A stretch of 64,000 nt of DNA. It comes from Rhabdophis nuchalis. Its lineage: Eukaryota; Chordata; Lepidosauria; Squamata; Natricidae. The translations under genes were made by a program, and so were the position numbers. Positions within the stretch are counted from its first letter, which is position 1. Every line of letters starts with the position of its first letter. The stretch is taken from the NCBI GenBank assembly GCA_039707465.1, contig CM077643.1, forward strand, positions 246,927,919-246,991,918, given 5' to 3'. The notes under the pieces were generated by a model. The model was given only the letters and a program-made list of their open reading frames with translations. It made no database searches and was not told where the DNA came from. This document shows, piece by piece, positions 33,055-48,000 of the stretch.

Positions 33055-36000
33055 CTAGAGAAAAGGTGAAACTCTCTGTGGGTCCCTCCTTTGTGGCTCC
33101 CAGCACGAAAGTAACTTTTATTTTATTTTTTTAAGAAAAAAGCTTATGGTGATTTTGGTTTTGAATCTAATTCAACCCCAATTTTGTTTGTAGAATGCAC
33201 CTTTATCCACCCTGATAAGCAGCAACCAACATTGTCACTACACTGTGGATACAAAGAAAAAGCATATATCTGAAGCCATTTGCACTGAGAAACATTTGTT
33301 CCTGCCCTCCTCGTACAAGTAAGTTGCATAAGGTTATTCCCCCCGACCTCTTCCTTATCACAGTTGCATACAACACCACGTTGCTTTATACAAAACTTTG
33401 TTGCTTTTTTTCCTTATTGCAATAGAAATCAATATGGCATGATGGCGAAAGTCATTCAAACTCTGAAATATGAAAGCATCGCCAACATCAACACCAGGAA
33501 CATGGATGGTAAGTCTTTAAGCAATGGTTTCCACTTTGATCTAGTTCCTATCAGTCATGTAAGGCAGGGGTCCAAATCAGTGGTGGGATTCAAAACGTTT
33601 TACTACCGGTTCTTTGAGCGTGGCTTGGTGGGCGTGGCAGGGGAAGGATACTGTAAAATCCCCATTCCCTCCCAATCATCTGAGACTCGGGAGGCAGAGA
33701 ATAGAAGGGGGCGGGGCCAGTCAGAGGTGGTATTTACCGGTTGTCCGAACTACTCAAAATATCCACTACTGGTTCTCCAGAACTGGACAGAACCTGCTGA
33801 ATACCACCTCTGGACCAAACCTCCAGGTTGCAGCCTGTCAGAAACCAGGCTGCACAAACAAGCGAAGCCTCATTGGCAGGATGCAGGCAGTGAGTGAAAC
33901 CAGCCCCCCCTCCCCCCGCAGTCCGTAGAAAAACCTCTCTCCACAAACCTGGTCCCTGGTGCCCAAAAGGTTAGGAGTCACTGATGTAGGGATGTTGGTT
34001 TTTTTCTATATTACCCATAGAGGAAAAAAGGAATTAATATTTAACCTACCTGGTTTCCTAAAGGAAGCCTTAAAAGGAAGTATTTAGGTTTATTAATTCA
34101 CCGAAGAATTGTCCATTATAGGGAAAAGATGGAAGCAGCCACAGTTGTGGAGTGTAGTATCTCATTGACTCTTATGCTTCTTTAGAGCGTTAATAAATAT
34201 TTTAAAATCATCAGTGCCCAGGCCAAATGCAAAACTTAACATGACTGTAGAGAAAGAGAAATGGAGGAAAATAATGCTTATTGGATTTTAATAATTACCC
34301 CATGCAATACGGAGAAGGATTGTGAGCAAACTGTTTTGATTTGTGCTTCAAGACTCAGCCACAGACAGCAACAAGGTGTTTTAAAAAAACAGTATCAAAT
34401 CCATCAGGATTAGTTAGCAACATCTATTTACCACTGCTGACATGAACAGTGCCTTACAAGTTGGATACAGCTAATCTAAGGCAAGGCTTGTGAAAAGAAA
34501 TAAAGAAAGATACTAACAGTGGGTTAATGTTTCCTATCAGACAGATTTGGAAATAGAAACATTTTCATGTGATATTATTCCAGTTGGAACAAGGCTGAAA
34601 CACTTCTGGTTTGCTCACCTGGACATCCGGCTTGCTTACAAACAAAGAAAATTGATTCTTTTGCCATTGACCAGGATGAGAGTTTGTATACTTGGGTACA
34701 GATTAACAGAGTTGGAAGGGAACTTGTAGGTCATCTAGTCCAAACTACCCACCCACCAACCCAAGCAGACCTTACACCATTTCGGATAAATGGCAATCCA
34801 GTCTCTTCTTGAAAGTGTCCAGTGATGAAGCTCCCACAACTTCTGAAGGCAACTTCTGTCCATTGGTTGATTGTTCTCATTGTCAGAAAATTTCTAGGTT
34901 GAATCTCTCCTTGATCAGCTTCCATCCATTATTCCTTGTCTGGCCTCCAGGTGCTTTGGAAAATAGATTGACCCCCTCCTCTCTGTGGCAGCCCCTCAAG
35001 TATTAGAACACTGCTACCATATCTCCCCTGGTCCTTCTCTTTCCTACACTAGCCATGCCCAGTTGAATGATGTAGCATAAAACTGTCTATGATAACTAAT
35101 ACAACAGTTGTCGACTTACAACAATTCATTTGGTGACCATTCAAAGTTACAACAGCGGTGAAAAAGTGACTTATGATCATTTTTCACACTTCCAATCGTT
35201 GCAATATCTCCATAGACATGTGATTAAAATTCAGATGCTTGGAAACTGGTTCATATTTATGACTGTTACAGTGCCCCAGGGTCACGTGATTCCCCTTTTA
35301 CAACCTTCTGATCAGCAAAGTCAATGTGGAAGCCAGATTCATTTAAAAACCGTGTTACTAACTTAGCAACTGCAGTGATTCACTTAACAACTATGGCAAT
35401 AAAGGTTGTAAAGTAGGGCCAGAAATTTTGAGCTCAATTGTGGTCATACATTGAGAACTACTTGTACTGCAATGAGTTAATAGCCGTTGTACTTCATGCT
35501 GGCTAAGCATTGGTGTAACAAAGCTAGGTATCTAGACTTTGCTTATTCCCTGTCTACACCAAAGGCATCCATATTTCACATCATTCTAGAGCAGGGGTCT
35601 GCAAAGTTGGCTCTTTTAAGACTGGTGGACTTCAACTCCCAGAATTCCCCAGCCAGCTTTGCTGGGAGTTGAAGTCCACCAGTCTTAAAAGAGCCAACTT
35701 TGCAGACCCCTATTCTAGAGGATCCTTCAACTCTTAGAAGTATCTTTAGGGAGGCATGAATGGTTACAGTTGGAAGGACCTGCAATTCCACTCAGACAAA
35801 GCCCACTCTTGAAACAGCACAAAACAACTACTTGTTATTCAACTATCCTTTGAGCTTGGCAGTGATGTAATGGCATCATTTTGAAAGTTGCTTCTTTTTT
35901 TTTCTTTCTTCTTCCCTCAGTTACTGGCCTGATAAAGAGAGAACTGTCTTTGGAGAACGTGGAGGCCAAAATTCTCAGACATGGTGATGCCGTTCTGAAA

Positions 36001-39000
36001 AGTCTTCAAGAATTAAAAAAACTGTCAGTCTCTCAGCAGAACCATAAAAGAGCCAACTTGTTCTACAGATTTGTTACTGGCCTGAGAAGCTTGCATAATA
36101 GCACACTTGGCCCAATGGTGCCAAAGTTGATGGAAACTTCCAGGTATTTCATCATCATCTGTTGACTTATTGTAATAGAACCCTGCAGTGGAAAGAAATA
36201 GGCCGCCCAATGGATGTTCAGTCGTATGCCTTGACCCTATGACTTGGCCATAATCAACTTACACTGAGGCCAATGCTGATGAATATAAGTCAGGGAGAAT
36301 AGTGGGCAAAGGTTTTACTAGCAGAGCATAGAAGACTCAGCATTGCTCTGTGGATAACCTACTTATGTGATAAGATGTTTTTACTTCTCCTTATATCAGT
36401 GTTGGCAAATCTTTTCAGCATCAAGTACCAAAGTGGGAGTGTGCACACACGCGGAAGTACCATGAACCGGAAGATCAGCTCCCTGGTGCACACGCGCAGG
36501 AGTGCCAGAAACCGGAAGAACAGTTCCGCAGCACATGTGCGCGTGCTGGAAAGCTGAGCTTCCAGTTTTGGCATTCGCATGTCCACTGATCACCTGGTCT
36601 TCCAGTTTCTGGCACGCATGTGCACACGGAGACCACCTGGCCAGTGTGCATACATGCACCGGAAACCAGAAGCTCAGCTTCCCGGTGCACGCACGTGCAC
36701 CGGGGAGCCGTTCTTCCAGTTTCCGGCACTCCCAGTGCGCAAAGACCAGCTGGCCGGTGTGTATGTGTGCGGGAACCCAGAAGAGCAATGGGTGACAGCT
36801 GGCATGCTCAGAGAGTTGGCTCTGCGTGCCACTTCAGGCACACGTGGCATAAGTTCACCATCACAGCCCTATATATTCTCATCTCCGGTTTAGAGAAAGC
36901 CCAATATCAAAGGGTATGTGAAAGAGAGAAAATCATCCACTTACTTGGTTATTATTTATTTAAAGTGACTGGATGCCCAATTCCAGTGGACTCTGGAATA
37001 TTGTTGATGGAGAAAGTTTTATTGGGAATCAGCCCACATCTTGATTCTTTCAAAACATTTGTGTTTCATCAGATAACTGGATTTATTCAATATTCTTTGA
37101 GCCAAAATGTGTTGGCTAACACACATAATCCTGTCAACCTACATTTTTAAAAAAATGAATCTTTTTGCATCACAATTAAGCTACAAAAACCATTTTAAAA
37201 TAACATTTGCAAAGATGATTTCAAAGCAATTTACATGTATTATCTAGCATTAAACCTGGCATCAACCTTTTGGATTTTCCTCTATAAGATGAGTTATACC
37301 ATTATATTGTTGTTGTTTATTTTTGTGGATTAGAGAATGGATGAAACATTTATGGACTTCTGAGTTCTCTCAACAATGATATGCGTTGGCATCAATTTAT
37401 AGGGAAACGGGAACAAGACAAACTAAAAGCATAACTATTGTCTGATCATCACTCTAATTCAGGGATGTCAAACTCATTTTCATTGAGGGCTGCATCAGGG
37501 TTGTGTTTGACCTGGAGGGGTATGGCCAGGATGAGCATGGCTGGCTCGATGACATTCATGTCAGGGCCCCCACAGGGTGCCTGTGGTAGCCTGAGCACTC
37601 TGCCAGAAAAAACAGGGTCCCAAGCTCCATTTTCGACCACGATGGCCTCCTGAAGCTCTCATGCAGCCCCTCTGAGCTCCATTTTCACTGACAGAGGGCT
37701 GTTGCAGCTGAAAATACAGTCTGGGATTCCTCCCGGGCTCCATTTTCATTGGCAGATGCAACGCGGGCTGTTTCCAGAGTTGCCCCATGGGCCTAAGCAC
37801 TTCGTGGGTCGGATCAGGCACCCGGGCCTGAGTTTGACACCCCTACTCTAATTGATTAATTTTTCAGAGATATTGGGAGCCACATGTTTTGGTAGCTCAT
37901 CTATACAGAAAAACAGTTAAAATAAACTCTACAGCAGATGCAGTGAAATATATCCCTGACAAATCGGACTGTATATTGGCCAATGCAGCAGTACTGTGAA
38001 CGTGCCTTTAAATCAATTCTAATTCCTCTGCTTCTTTTTCTTTTATAGAGCCATCACAATCCAGGCCCTGGTTCAGTGTGGAACCCCAGAATGCTTCGGA
38101 GCTATCCTTCAAATATTGAGGACTAGTGACATTGACCCTCTGGTGGCAGATGCAGTCACATTCAGCTTGGGATTGCTACCTTCTCCGTGCACTAAAACAA
38201 TACGGGAGATTCTAAATATGGCTGAGTATCATCCAAGCCGAGCTTCTTTCTATGCCTTGAGCCATTCAGTGAATAGGTATGTGACAACTTAGTAGATTTT
38301 TGATAGGAAGAGTTGTTACTTAGGAATATAATTTAGCTAATGCAGCATTCACTAAAGTTGTCATTAGGAGTGCAACTGTTAACATAATGAATTGCTTAAA
38401 TTAAGCCGCTATTAACATTTTGATTGGCTGAAAATGAGTATCTTATTTAAAAAAATCCCCTCCTGTTTTCATGGAAAGGAATATTGATTGTGAGAGAGTG
38501 ATTAATTAGGGTAAACTTACTATATGTGATACCTTTGAGTGTCAATCTTATTAGCGCCACATATACATTTTGTGCAACAAAGAAATTAGATCTGGGCAGT
38601 AAGGAAGAGTAACATCAGCAACAGAAGAGTTTTATTTACTTGTTTGTTTATTTATACTTTTTAATTATTCACAATAAGTTTATTTAAATATATTTTAGAA
38701 ATAAACACTCATTGTGGCTTCATCTGCCTTTTTATCACAGACACAATACTGTTGTGGTAAACATTCTAATTGTGACAATATCTCTAGTCAGTTTGTAGCA
38801 GCTCTTGATTAAAAAATTTGACAGAGCTACAGTAATGGGGCATATTTGAAGTGGCTTTGCAAAGAAGATGAACTCTCAGTCTGCCAATTAAGAATTTCAC
38901 ATATTAAATTATCCTGCAGATTTTGAAAGGTCTTTCAAAGTTTTCTTCCTATCTTCCAGATTCTACTTTCAGAAAAAAATAATTACACCAGAATTAACAG

Positions 39001-42000
39001 ATGTTGCAAACTTTGTAACATCTTTGCTCAGCAACGAATGTTCAGGAAATGAAGACCTCACCTTCCTCACCTTAAGGGTAATTGTTTGTAAAAATACCAA
39101 GTTTTAACATTGCAGATTAATATTTCTTGGTGGGGAGAGGAAAAAACCTAAACTTGAATTTTTTGTTCTGGTTCACAGGCCATTGGCAATATGGGAAATG
39201 TTTTGGAAAACGTAAATCCCAATGTGAAACAATCTCTAAAACTATGCATTCGAAGTAATGTTGCTTCCCTTGACATCCAGAAAGCAGCTATTCAGGCACT
39301 GAGAAAAATGGATCTAAATGATGAGGTAAAACAGACTATTCTGTAACTTAATATGCTTTTTCAAATATTCTGGGTTTTTTTTATGGGTAGCGAACAAATC
39401 TCATCTCTAAAGATACAACAAATTTCACATACATTGGTTAAATTAGTTTCAAGATATTGTTTTGATTAAAAGTGAAGTCATTTGATTCTATTAATCATAT
39501 TAATATTAGAACTGGACTTCAAACATTCTGATTTTCCATAAGAATGTAGCTTATGATTGCTTTGTTTGTGTAATTGACATTTGGAGAATTAGATAATCAA
39601 TAGCAATAGCACCTAGACTTATATACCGCTCTATAGTGCTGTATAGCACTCTGAGTGATTTACAGAATCAGCATATTGGCCCCAACAATCTGGGTTCTCA
39701 TTTTACTGACCTGGGAAGGATAGAAGGGCGAGTCAACCATGAGTTGGTCCGGATCGAACTCTTGGCTGTGGGCAGAGTTAGCCTACAATACCCCATTGCA
39801 ACCCATTGTGCCACCACAGTTCTGGTGAGTTCTAAATGTGAAGCACTAAATCCTAAATTAGCAATTAAACCAGCATACATAGCAAATCTAGCATAACAAT
39901 TAAACAAATCACAGCTGCTTAGGAAAATACTACATTTTTTTCTTTTATTTCAGGATCGTGGAATGCTAATTAGAGTCTTCCAGGACGCCTCTTCCCCAGC
40001 TGATAAACGTTTAGCGGCTTATCTGCTGCTGATGAAATACCCTTCCAATGATTTTTCCAAAATCATTAAAATTGCTTTCAGGGACAAGAATGAACAAGTG
40101 AAAAATTTTGTAGCTTCCCACATTGCCAATGTCTTAGATACTACTGATTTTTACAATGAACCGTAAGTCATTTTCAAATCTTCTGAAATTGTTTCATAGT
40201 TTATGTTTTAGTTGAAGTTATGCTTTAGCCTGAATGAATAACTTCATAAACTGTTTCAACTTCTCCACACATTATATTTTAAAACAACTAGACCCAAAGA
40301 TAGTTTCTTTCCCCATGCCATCACTCTGCTAAACACCTAACTCTCATAGCACTGTCTTATGCCTAAAGATAACTATCCATGTAGTAGGCTGTATTGCTAT
40401 TATCCTTGTCAAATTTTCATCTTCTCATATTTCTCACCTCTCAAATTTTCTAATAGTCTTTTTCTAATGGCATATTAATATGATTTATCAATTTTTGTTT
40501 GTATCTTATGATTTATGTTATTTGTTGAGAGCTTATGCACTGGAGACAATTCCTTGTGTGTCCAATCACACATGGCCAATGAAGAATTCTATTCTGTTCT
40601 GTTCTGTTGTTTTCTGTACTGTTCTGTTCTGTATTGTTCTGTTCTGTTCTGTAACTCAAAGCCTGATTCCATAAGTGGATGTTCTGTGAGGCCAAAATTA
40701 AATGGATTAACCTCAGTGCCTTTGTATGGGGGGGGGGGGGGGGGCGCTAAAGAACACCTCTTTGAGGTGATTTGAGATATTGAGGCATGTATTAAACAGA
40801 ACTGAACAAATCAAAAACGGACCTGCCCCTAAATTTTCCAAAATTCTCTGTGCAATCTTGATACTCTTGGAACTTTTTCTTGGAAGATAATGAAGGCAGA
40901 AGGAAACGCTTAAGCAAAATTGCTCCCCTTTGGAAGTAGGCTATTAATCTGAACTGTGAGGCAAAATTGCCTTCTCCTATATTCACTTATCTAAGGCCTT
41001 TCTTTGAAAAAACAAAACCTGTCCTAGTTGAAAGTAACAGGGACTTTTAGGGGGGAAATGTGTTTTAATGTCAAAGGAAATATTTTGTTCTCTGGGAACT
41101 CTTAAAGCTCATGGTTTTATTTAGAAAGTTATTTTAGACTTTTTGATCACTGTTTCATTGATAGGGCTGCAATTAAGTAGTAATTCAGAATTTAGTTATA
41201 GGATCTCCCCTTCAGATCCCCCTTTTCACTCCTCCCATTAGTGAAGCTAATACACCAGCAATCCAATTGCTAAAGAGATCCATACAATGATAAAGTCAAT
41301 TTAAATTACTGAAAACTACCTCAGCATTGTTAGGATTTTTTTTTTTAACTTTCTATTGCTTGTTTGGACATTCTGTAACCAGGCTCAGAATCAAAATTCA
41401 GGAGGCACTTAAAGGAAGCCAGCTGCCAACAGTTAAAGACTTCCGGAGATTTTCACGGAATTATCAAGTCTCCAAGAGGGTGACTGTCCCATGGTCTGAG
41501 GATCCTTTCACAGCAAAATTGGAAGGAAATCTCCTGTTTGACTCGAACAACTATATAGCTAAGGAAACCATGCTAAAAACAACATTAGAATTATTTGGAC
41601 TGAAACCTCTAGATATATTTGAGGTACAGCAGCTTTTAAATGCTTTCTTCTTCTTTCTTCCTGTTTATTTTTTTTTCTACCCCTTACTAATATCGTTATC
41701 AAAATAGGTACTAGTAGGTGGTACCTTGCTCAATAGCAGTAACTGTGAAAGGGATCTTGGAGTCCTAGTAGACAACCATTTAAATATGAGCCAGCAGTGT
41801 GCAGCAGTTGCCAAAAAAGCCAACACAGTTCTAGGCTGCATAAACAGAGGGATAGAATCAAGATCGTGTGAAGTGTTAATACCACTTTATAATGCCTTGG
41901 TAAGGCCACACTTGGAATATGGCATTCAGTTTTGGTCGCCAAGATGTAGAAAAGATGTGGAGACTCTAGAAAGAGTGCAGAGAAGAGCAACAAAGGTGAT

Positions 42001-45000
42001 TAGGGGACTGGAGACTAGAGACATATGAAGAACGTTTGCAGGAACTGGGTATGTCTAGTTTAATAAAAAGAAGGACTAGGGGAGACATGATAGCAGTGTT
42101 CCAATATCTCAGGGGTTGCCACAAAGAAGAGGGAGTCAAACTATTCTCCAAAGCACCTGAGGGCAGAACAAGAAGCAATGGGGGGAAGCTAATCAAGGAG
42201 AGAAGCAACTTAGAACTGAGGAGAAATTTCCTGACAGTTAGAACAATTAATCAGTGGAACAGCTTGCCTCCAGAAGTTGTGAATGCCCCAACACTGGAAG
42301 TCTTCAAGAAGATGTTGGATAGCCATTGTATTGTATTGCGTTATTTACCATTTTATTTAAATACTGTGCTGGAACTCAAAACATAGTATAGTTTTAAAAG
42401 TCAATCCTATATATAAAATTGCATCCAACAGGCATGCAATTCGAACTGCCAAACTGCAGCTAGCAGTCAGCTGAAGTAGCCTGCAGTACTGCACTCTAAC
42501 CATTGTGCCACCTCGGCTCTTAAGAATAAAATTGCTAAATCTGCAGCTATTATGATCATGCTAATATCTTGATATCAAAGGACAAAGTCTGCATGCAGTG
42601 ATGACCAGACACAACACTAGGGAGCCATTAATTTTATATTTGAAATTCCAAAAAAGTTGAAATTGTTTTCTTTATTTACATTGCAACCCAATAATTAAAC
42701 ATTTGGAATTAAATCACTTTGAAATCAAGACGCTTAGAATTTTCATTACCATCACTCACAAATCTACAGTAATACAATTAGCCTCCTCTTCCCCAAGTGC
42801 ATAATTCATTTGTTTGAAACAACTTAATCTTAAACACTGGAAGTCAATGAAGATTTATAAATAAGGTAAATAAAACAAACCAAAAGAAAGTAACAATTTT
42901 AAAAAATCTAACAAGTAAACTATTCCAAGCTAGCCAGTAGATTTGTGTTGTTATAACAACTTGATGACATATCTTTCCTGAACAAGAAATTTAAAAAAAA
43001 TCCTTTCCTGGACTACATTTAATTTGGGGCTATTAAAGCTCTAAAATTTGTAATTCCCTGTGGAAAGAACAATCTATCTTCCACAAGATTTTCTAAACTG
43101 ATATTTTGGCCAAGAAACACCTACAGAACTGCCACTGGATGTTTAGACAAGTCAACCCAGGCTTTCCAAGTGAAATGACTTCCATTTTCATTTTACCAGA
43201 TTGGTCTGGATGGGAAAAACTTAGAGCCTACTGTTGAAGCAATGTTTGGGCCAGGAGGATTTTTCCCTGACGCTGCTACCAAAGCTTTGTACTGGATTGA
43301 TGGAAAAGTACCAGAAAAGTTTTCTCAAGTCCTTTTTGATTATTTTGGATATTCCAAGGATGCAACACAGAATCAGGTATGTGTTTTCTTGGTGTTTTTG
43401 TACTGTTAAGTTTTACAAATAAATTAGAACCTCTGTAGAGTATTTGGTCAAGTTTAGTAGAATGCTGAAATAACTGAACAACCGTTAGGTTCAAATGCTA
43501 TCGCACTTAATGCGGATTTCTCAGTATTATCTTTAAGTAGTTATATTTAGGATTAGGTATGGCCTTTTTTTGTTTTGTTTTTTCTAAACTGGTACTGAAT
43601 AAAAATTAACCAAAGTTACTAATTACTATCAAACTTAAAGTATTGACCACAATGAAAATATAATGGTGATATGAACAATTAATATTATTACAATTGTTAG
43701 TACAACTGTTATTACACTATTACAGAGGTTAAAACCGATAGGAAGGGAATGTAGAATTGAGAACTACAAAGGCTAAACATGTATGCCAATCAGTGGTGGG
43801 TTCCGGATCCTGGTGCAACTGGTATGGTGCAACAGGGCCCGGTGTCCACCACATGAACATGCGCAGCGCACGCGCATGCATCCTTACCTCCTGCGACGCT
43901 CCACAATGCTCCAGCTGCTCGACGAAGCGTTGCACAGGGTGGAACGGTATCTGGTGCTTCCGGCAGGCACCAGTACGCCCATACCAGGGCGTACCACCTG
44001 CAACCCACCACTGATGCCAATACAGAAGGCTGTGTAACTTTTTTGTATTGTTATGTTTGTTTTTTAAAGGTAAAAATGTTTAATAAAAACTTTTTTTTAA
44101 ACAAAAATGGGATTAGGTACGGCTTCATATATAATTCAGTTTATTTAATGCTAAGTTTGTATTTCCAAAGGAGTTTGCAGTTTCTCTGCAACACTGAAAT
44201 AGCACTGGGCATCATATGGAATTGTCCTGCTGTAAAGTGATTCACTGAATGTCTAACCAAAGGGGTATTTTAATAATATGGACAATTTTCTTATTCTAAT
44301 ATTCCTTTTCCTTGTCAAATCAAAAGGTCAGGCATAAAGCAGAACTTGAGTTGATAAGATTTATCCTAGCCGCTGAGGTTCCTTAAAAAAGACTAAAGTG
44401 TTCAGTTTTTGATCTGACCCTATATTCTTTTGCCCTTTTACATCAGAGATGTAAAAAGGCAAAAATTTACACCAGTAAATTTTACAAGCTGTATTTATTT
44501 CAAAGTATTTTTAAAATAAAATTTTGAGAAATCCTGCAGATTAATAGTTGAAGCCCGAATCTTTTTCGACATGTAGATTAAGTAAAATTTATTAAAAATG
44601 TAGTATGTCATCCAAGCTGGTTTAAATTCTTTCTTCAAATGAGATCAGAAATTTCATAGTGGGAATTCCCCTTGTTTTTCTTGTTTTTCTTAGGATATTA
44701 TGAAAGGAATCATGCTTAATTTTGAGAAAATGCTTAAAGAAATCTCCAGCAAGCAGCAAACACCAGATGTCAAAGCCTACTTCAGAGTCTTCCAAGAAGA
44801 ATTGGGCTACTTGAAACTCAGTGATATTAACTTGTTGGGAAACGTGATTCTGAAAAGCTATAAAACCTTGCAGAGCATACCTCAGAAAGTAAGGCTTCAA
44901 ATACTAAACAGTATATTCTATGCTCCTTTTATATTTCCTACTCATTAATCAGCTTCATTAACCACTAACCAGTTAGGTTTGCATCCTCTATGTCCACTTA

Positions 45001-48000
45001 ACCATGAAAAAAGACACATAGAATTCAATGTGAAGTCCTTCGGAGTTGCGTTCAAAATTACGAAGAGGCCCCAAAAAATAAAATAAAAGCAGATTTTATT
45101 CTGGAATTATTTCTTTATTTTAATCTTATTATATCTCTTATAATTCCATGGAAGCTGGATAAGAGGAGGAAGTATGCAAGCCTATTAAAAAACAAAAGAT
45201 TTCCTTTGTGGAAACTTGATTGCTCAAGATGAGCAAGCAACGTAGCTTTTGTTTTTTTAAATAGTTGTCTTTCACTGTGTTGAAACCTGACAACCAGACT
45301 AGCATTAGCAATAGCGCTTAGGCTTATATACCGCTTCCCAGTGCTTCCCAGCCCTCTCTAAGTATATTGCCCCCTGTAGTTTGGGTCTTCATTTAACCCA
45401 CCGCGGAAGGATGGAAGACTGAGTCAACCATGAGGACTAAATGAGATGCCACTTACACTGTTCCAATTTATGAGATGTATTTTTTAAAAAAGTGAAAAAC
45501 AGATCTGGGAATCTGATTTCCATACCGAACTCTGACATGAGAAGGGATTTTATGCTTTTTGCTTTCTACTGAGGACTATGTGAACTGAACAGGAAATTCT
45601 ATTGGAACCCAAATGATAATTTTAATTCCAGTGCAAATTGAAGGCAGATGGAAAGCAATCTGGATTGGAATCATAATAGGAACAAAATATTAATGTTCCT
45701 TGATCCTCCCATTGGATCCCTAATACAGATTAGATAGTGCGCTTACACACAAACAAACAAAAAAACACGCACACACATATTACATACATTCATTTTGACC
45801 AGTTTCATATTTTTCCTGGCTTTCATCATACAATCCAGATTGTAAAAAGTCTGGCAAAAAGGGTGGTTTTTTTTAACATACTCTGTACATTTCTTCTGTA
45901 TGGTTTTCATTGGTGTAATAGATCTATCCCAACTGAGGTGAAACCACTATCGTCACTGGGGTAATGTTTGTTGTTGTGGGATGTAGTTACACAAAGCATT
46001 CATATCAGGAGGTAGTTACTCTGCAAGGGATAGTGTCCGTAAAGTATTCAGCAGTCGCAAGGTCATAGGGACCTTCACTTCCAGCCTCCCAAACTCGGAG
46101 CCATGTTAATGGACAATATCTGGAAATATTCAGGCTCCCTACTTCTGTGTTACACTTCTTGTTCAATACAGAAACCGGTGCATGTTTTCCCTGCCCCCAG
46201 TCAACAAAAGCCACTCAATATTAAGCTACGACATTTTTTAAAGGAAAACCAGCAGAGGGAAGCAAACTTCCTCTAATAATACCTATTTGCTTTTATTTGG
46301 ACACATGTTACACTCCTGAGATAAGTTTGAACAAGGCTTAATATAACTAACTAAGAGAATTTTTAAAAAAAATCTTTATTCAGTTTTCAAAAGGGGAAGC
46401 TAGAAAAACTCCCTGAGAAGGATGCAAAGGTTAACACATTTGTTTTTCTGTGTGTTTGCCTGCAGATTGCCCAGGCCATTTCCCAGGGGGCTGAAAATGA
46501 TCTCATGCTTCACTACATCTTCATGGACAATGAATTTGAGCTGCCCACAAGTGCAGGATTGCAGCTACAAGTAGCTTTGTCCGGAATAGCCACCCCTGGA
46601 GCAAAAGTTGGCATGAAAATTTCACAGAGGAATGTGAGTTTTATTTTCACGATGATTTTGAAGTTTCTTCAATAATCTACAATGCAATAGATGAAATGGT
46701 GAACTACAGTCGTGCAAACAAGAGCCACAATTTCAGGGAGGAGAGGGGCTCTCATTACATTTTGCAATATAACCTTAGGGTTATAGGGGTATACAATCTG
46801 TCTAAAATCAATAGGAGCTCTTGCTGTAGGATTTCATTAATGGCCTACCCAGTGGTGGCATCCTACCGGTTTAACAACTGGCTTGATGATAGACAGTTTT
46901 GAGAAAACTTACCATCTGCATTACTGCTGGGGAGGAAAAGAGCTGAGGTGAGACAATCCGTTCTGCCATGCGACCCAGCTGAGAGGATGTAGATCAGTAA
47001 AATGCAAGGGAGGGTGGGCGGGCCCAGCTGATCTTTGGAGCAAACCAGTTCGCTCCCAGCTGATCGTCAGAGCTACCGGTTCACTCGAACCTGTCCGAAC
47101 TGGTAGAATCCCGCTCCTGGGCCTACCTATATTTCCCCTATACTGGAAGTAATGTTACATAATGACAAGCAGAATTATGATGGTCATGTAGAAAGATACA
47201 TAGTTCTTGTTCTTTAGGTGACTTTAAGTACATTAAAAACTATTTTTCTGTGGAGTTCATCTAGGAATTCCATATTCAGAGAAACAATTCCAGTGGGGGG
47301 AAACCCCTATTCAAATTCATAAGTATATAGCTTAGGCCCAGATTATTTCAGAAAATAGTTTTCTTGTAAGAGCCTCATAATTTACCAAAATTGTCATCAT
47401 CTTTGGATATCATCACTTCATCTGGTGGTGATATGAAACCTGGTCTTCTCAGTTATTCCTAGATTTCAGAAAACACACTTTATTAGTGATCTGTTTTCTA
47501 TGGAAGCCTACAAGAGAACCTTAAAGGCCCATCTTTATGCTTGGATTTTAATCGTAGCTGATCTGGTTTTTTTTTTAGAAAAGGCTTATATAGAAATGAA
47601 GTAAATAAATACTTCATTGTATGATAAATACAGTGCTGAAAACAGCACTGACTTTGAAATGTGCGTATTCCAAGTTTAAATGGCTTTCATGTATGTAAAT
47701 CAGACTTTTGGAGAAATGTAGATACCAATATTTAGTAAATCCACTTCAAGATCTGAAATATATTGTCTGTCATCCTGGGGAGGATTACTATCAGTAAGTA
47801 AACTATCAGAAACCAATTCTGGCTTGCAACATCATGATAAATATTTGGGAAAGATGAAATAAATATTTGTATCTTATATGCATCTTCTAGATCCACGCAG
47901 ATTTGATTCTTAAACCATCAATGGCAGTTGAGTTCATAACTCATTTAGGAGTGAATATTCCCGAGTTTGCTAGAAATGGTATACAGATGAACACCAATAT

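Noticed and set aside
33364..33897. 177-codon open frame covering APOB exon 8
   Set aside because: Its middle is exon 8 in frame, but it reads through the donor into a hAT MITE, so it is a chance extension.
36396..37150. Several overlapping frames on both strands
   Set aside because: They come from GT/CA and CCGGAAG repeats inside the MITE at 36397-36866; none shows a domain.
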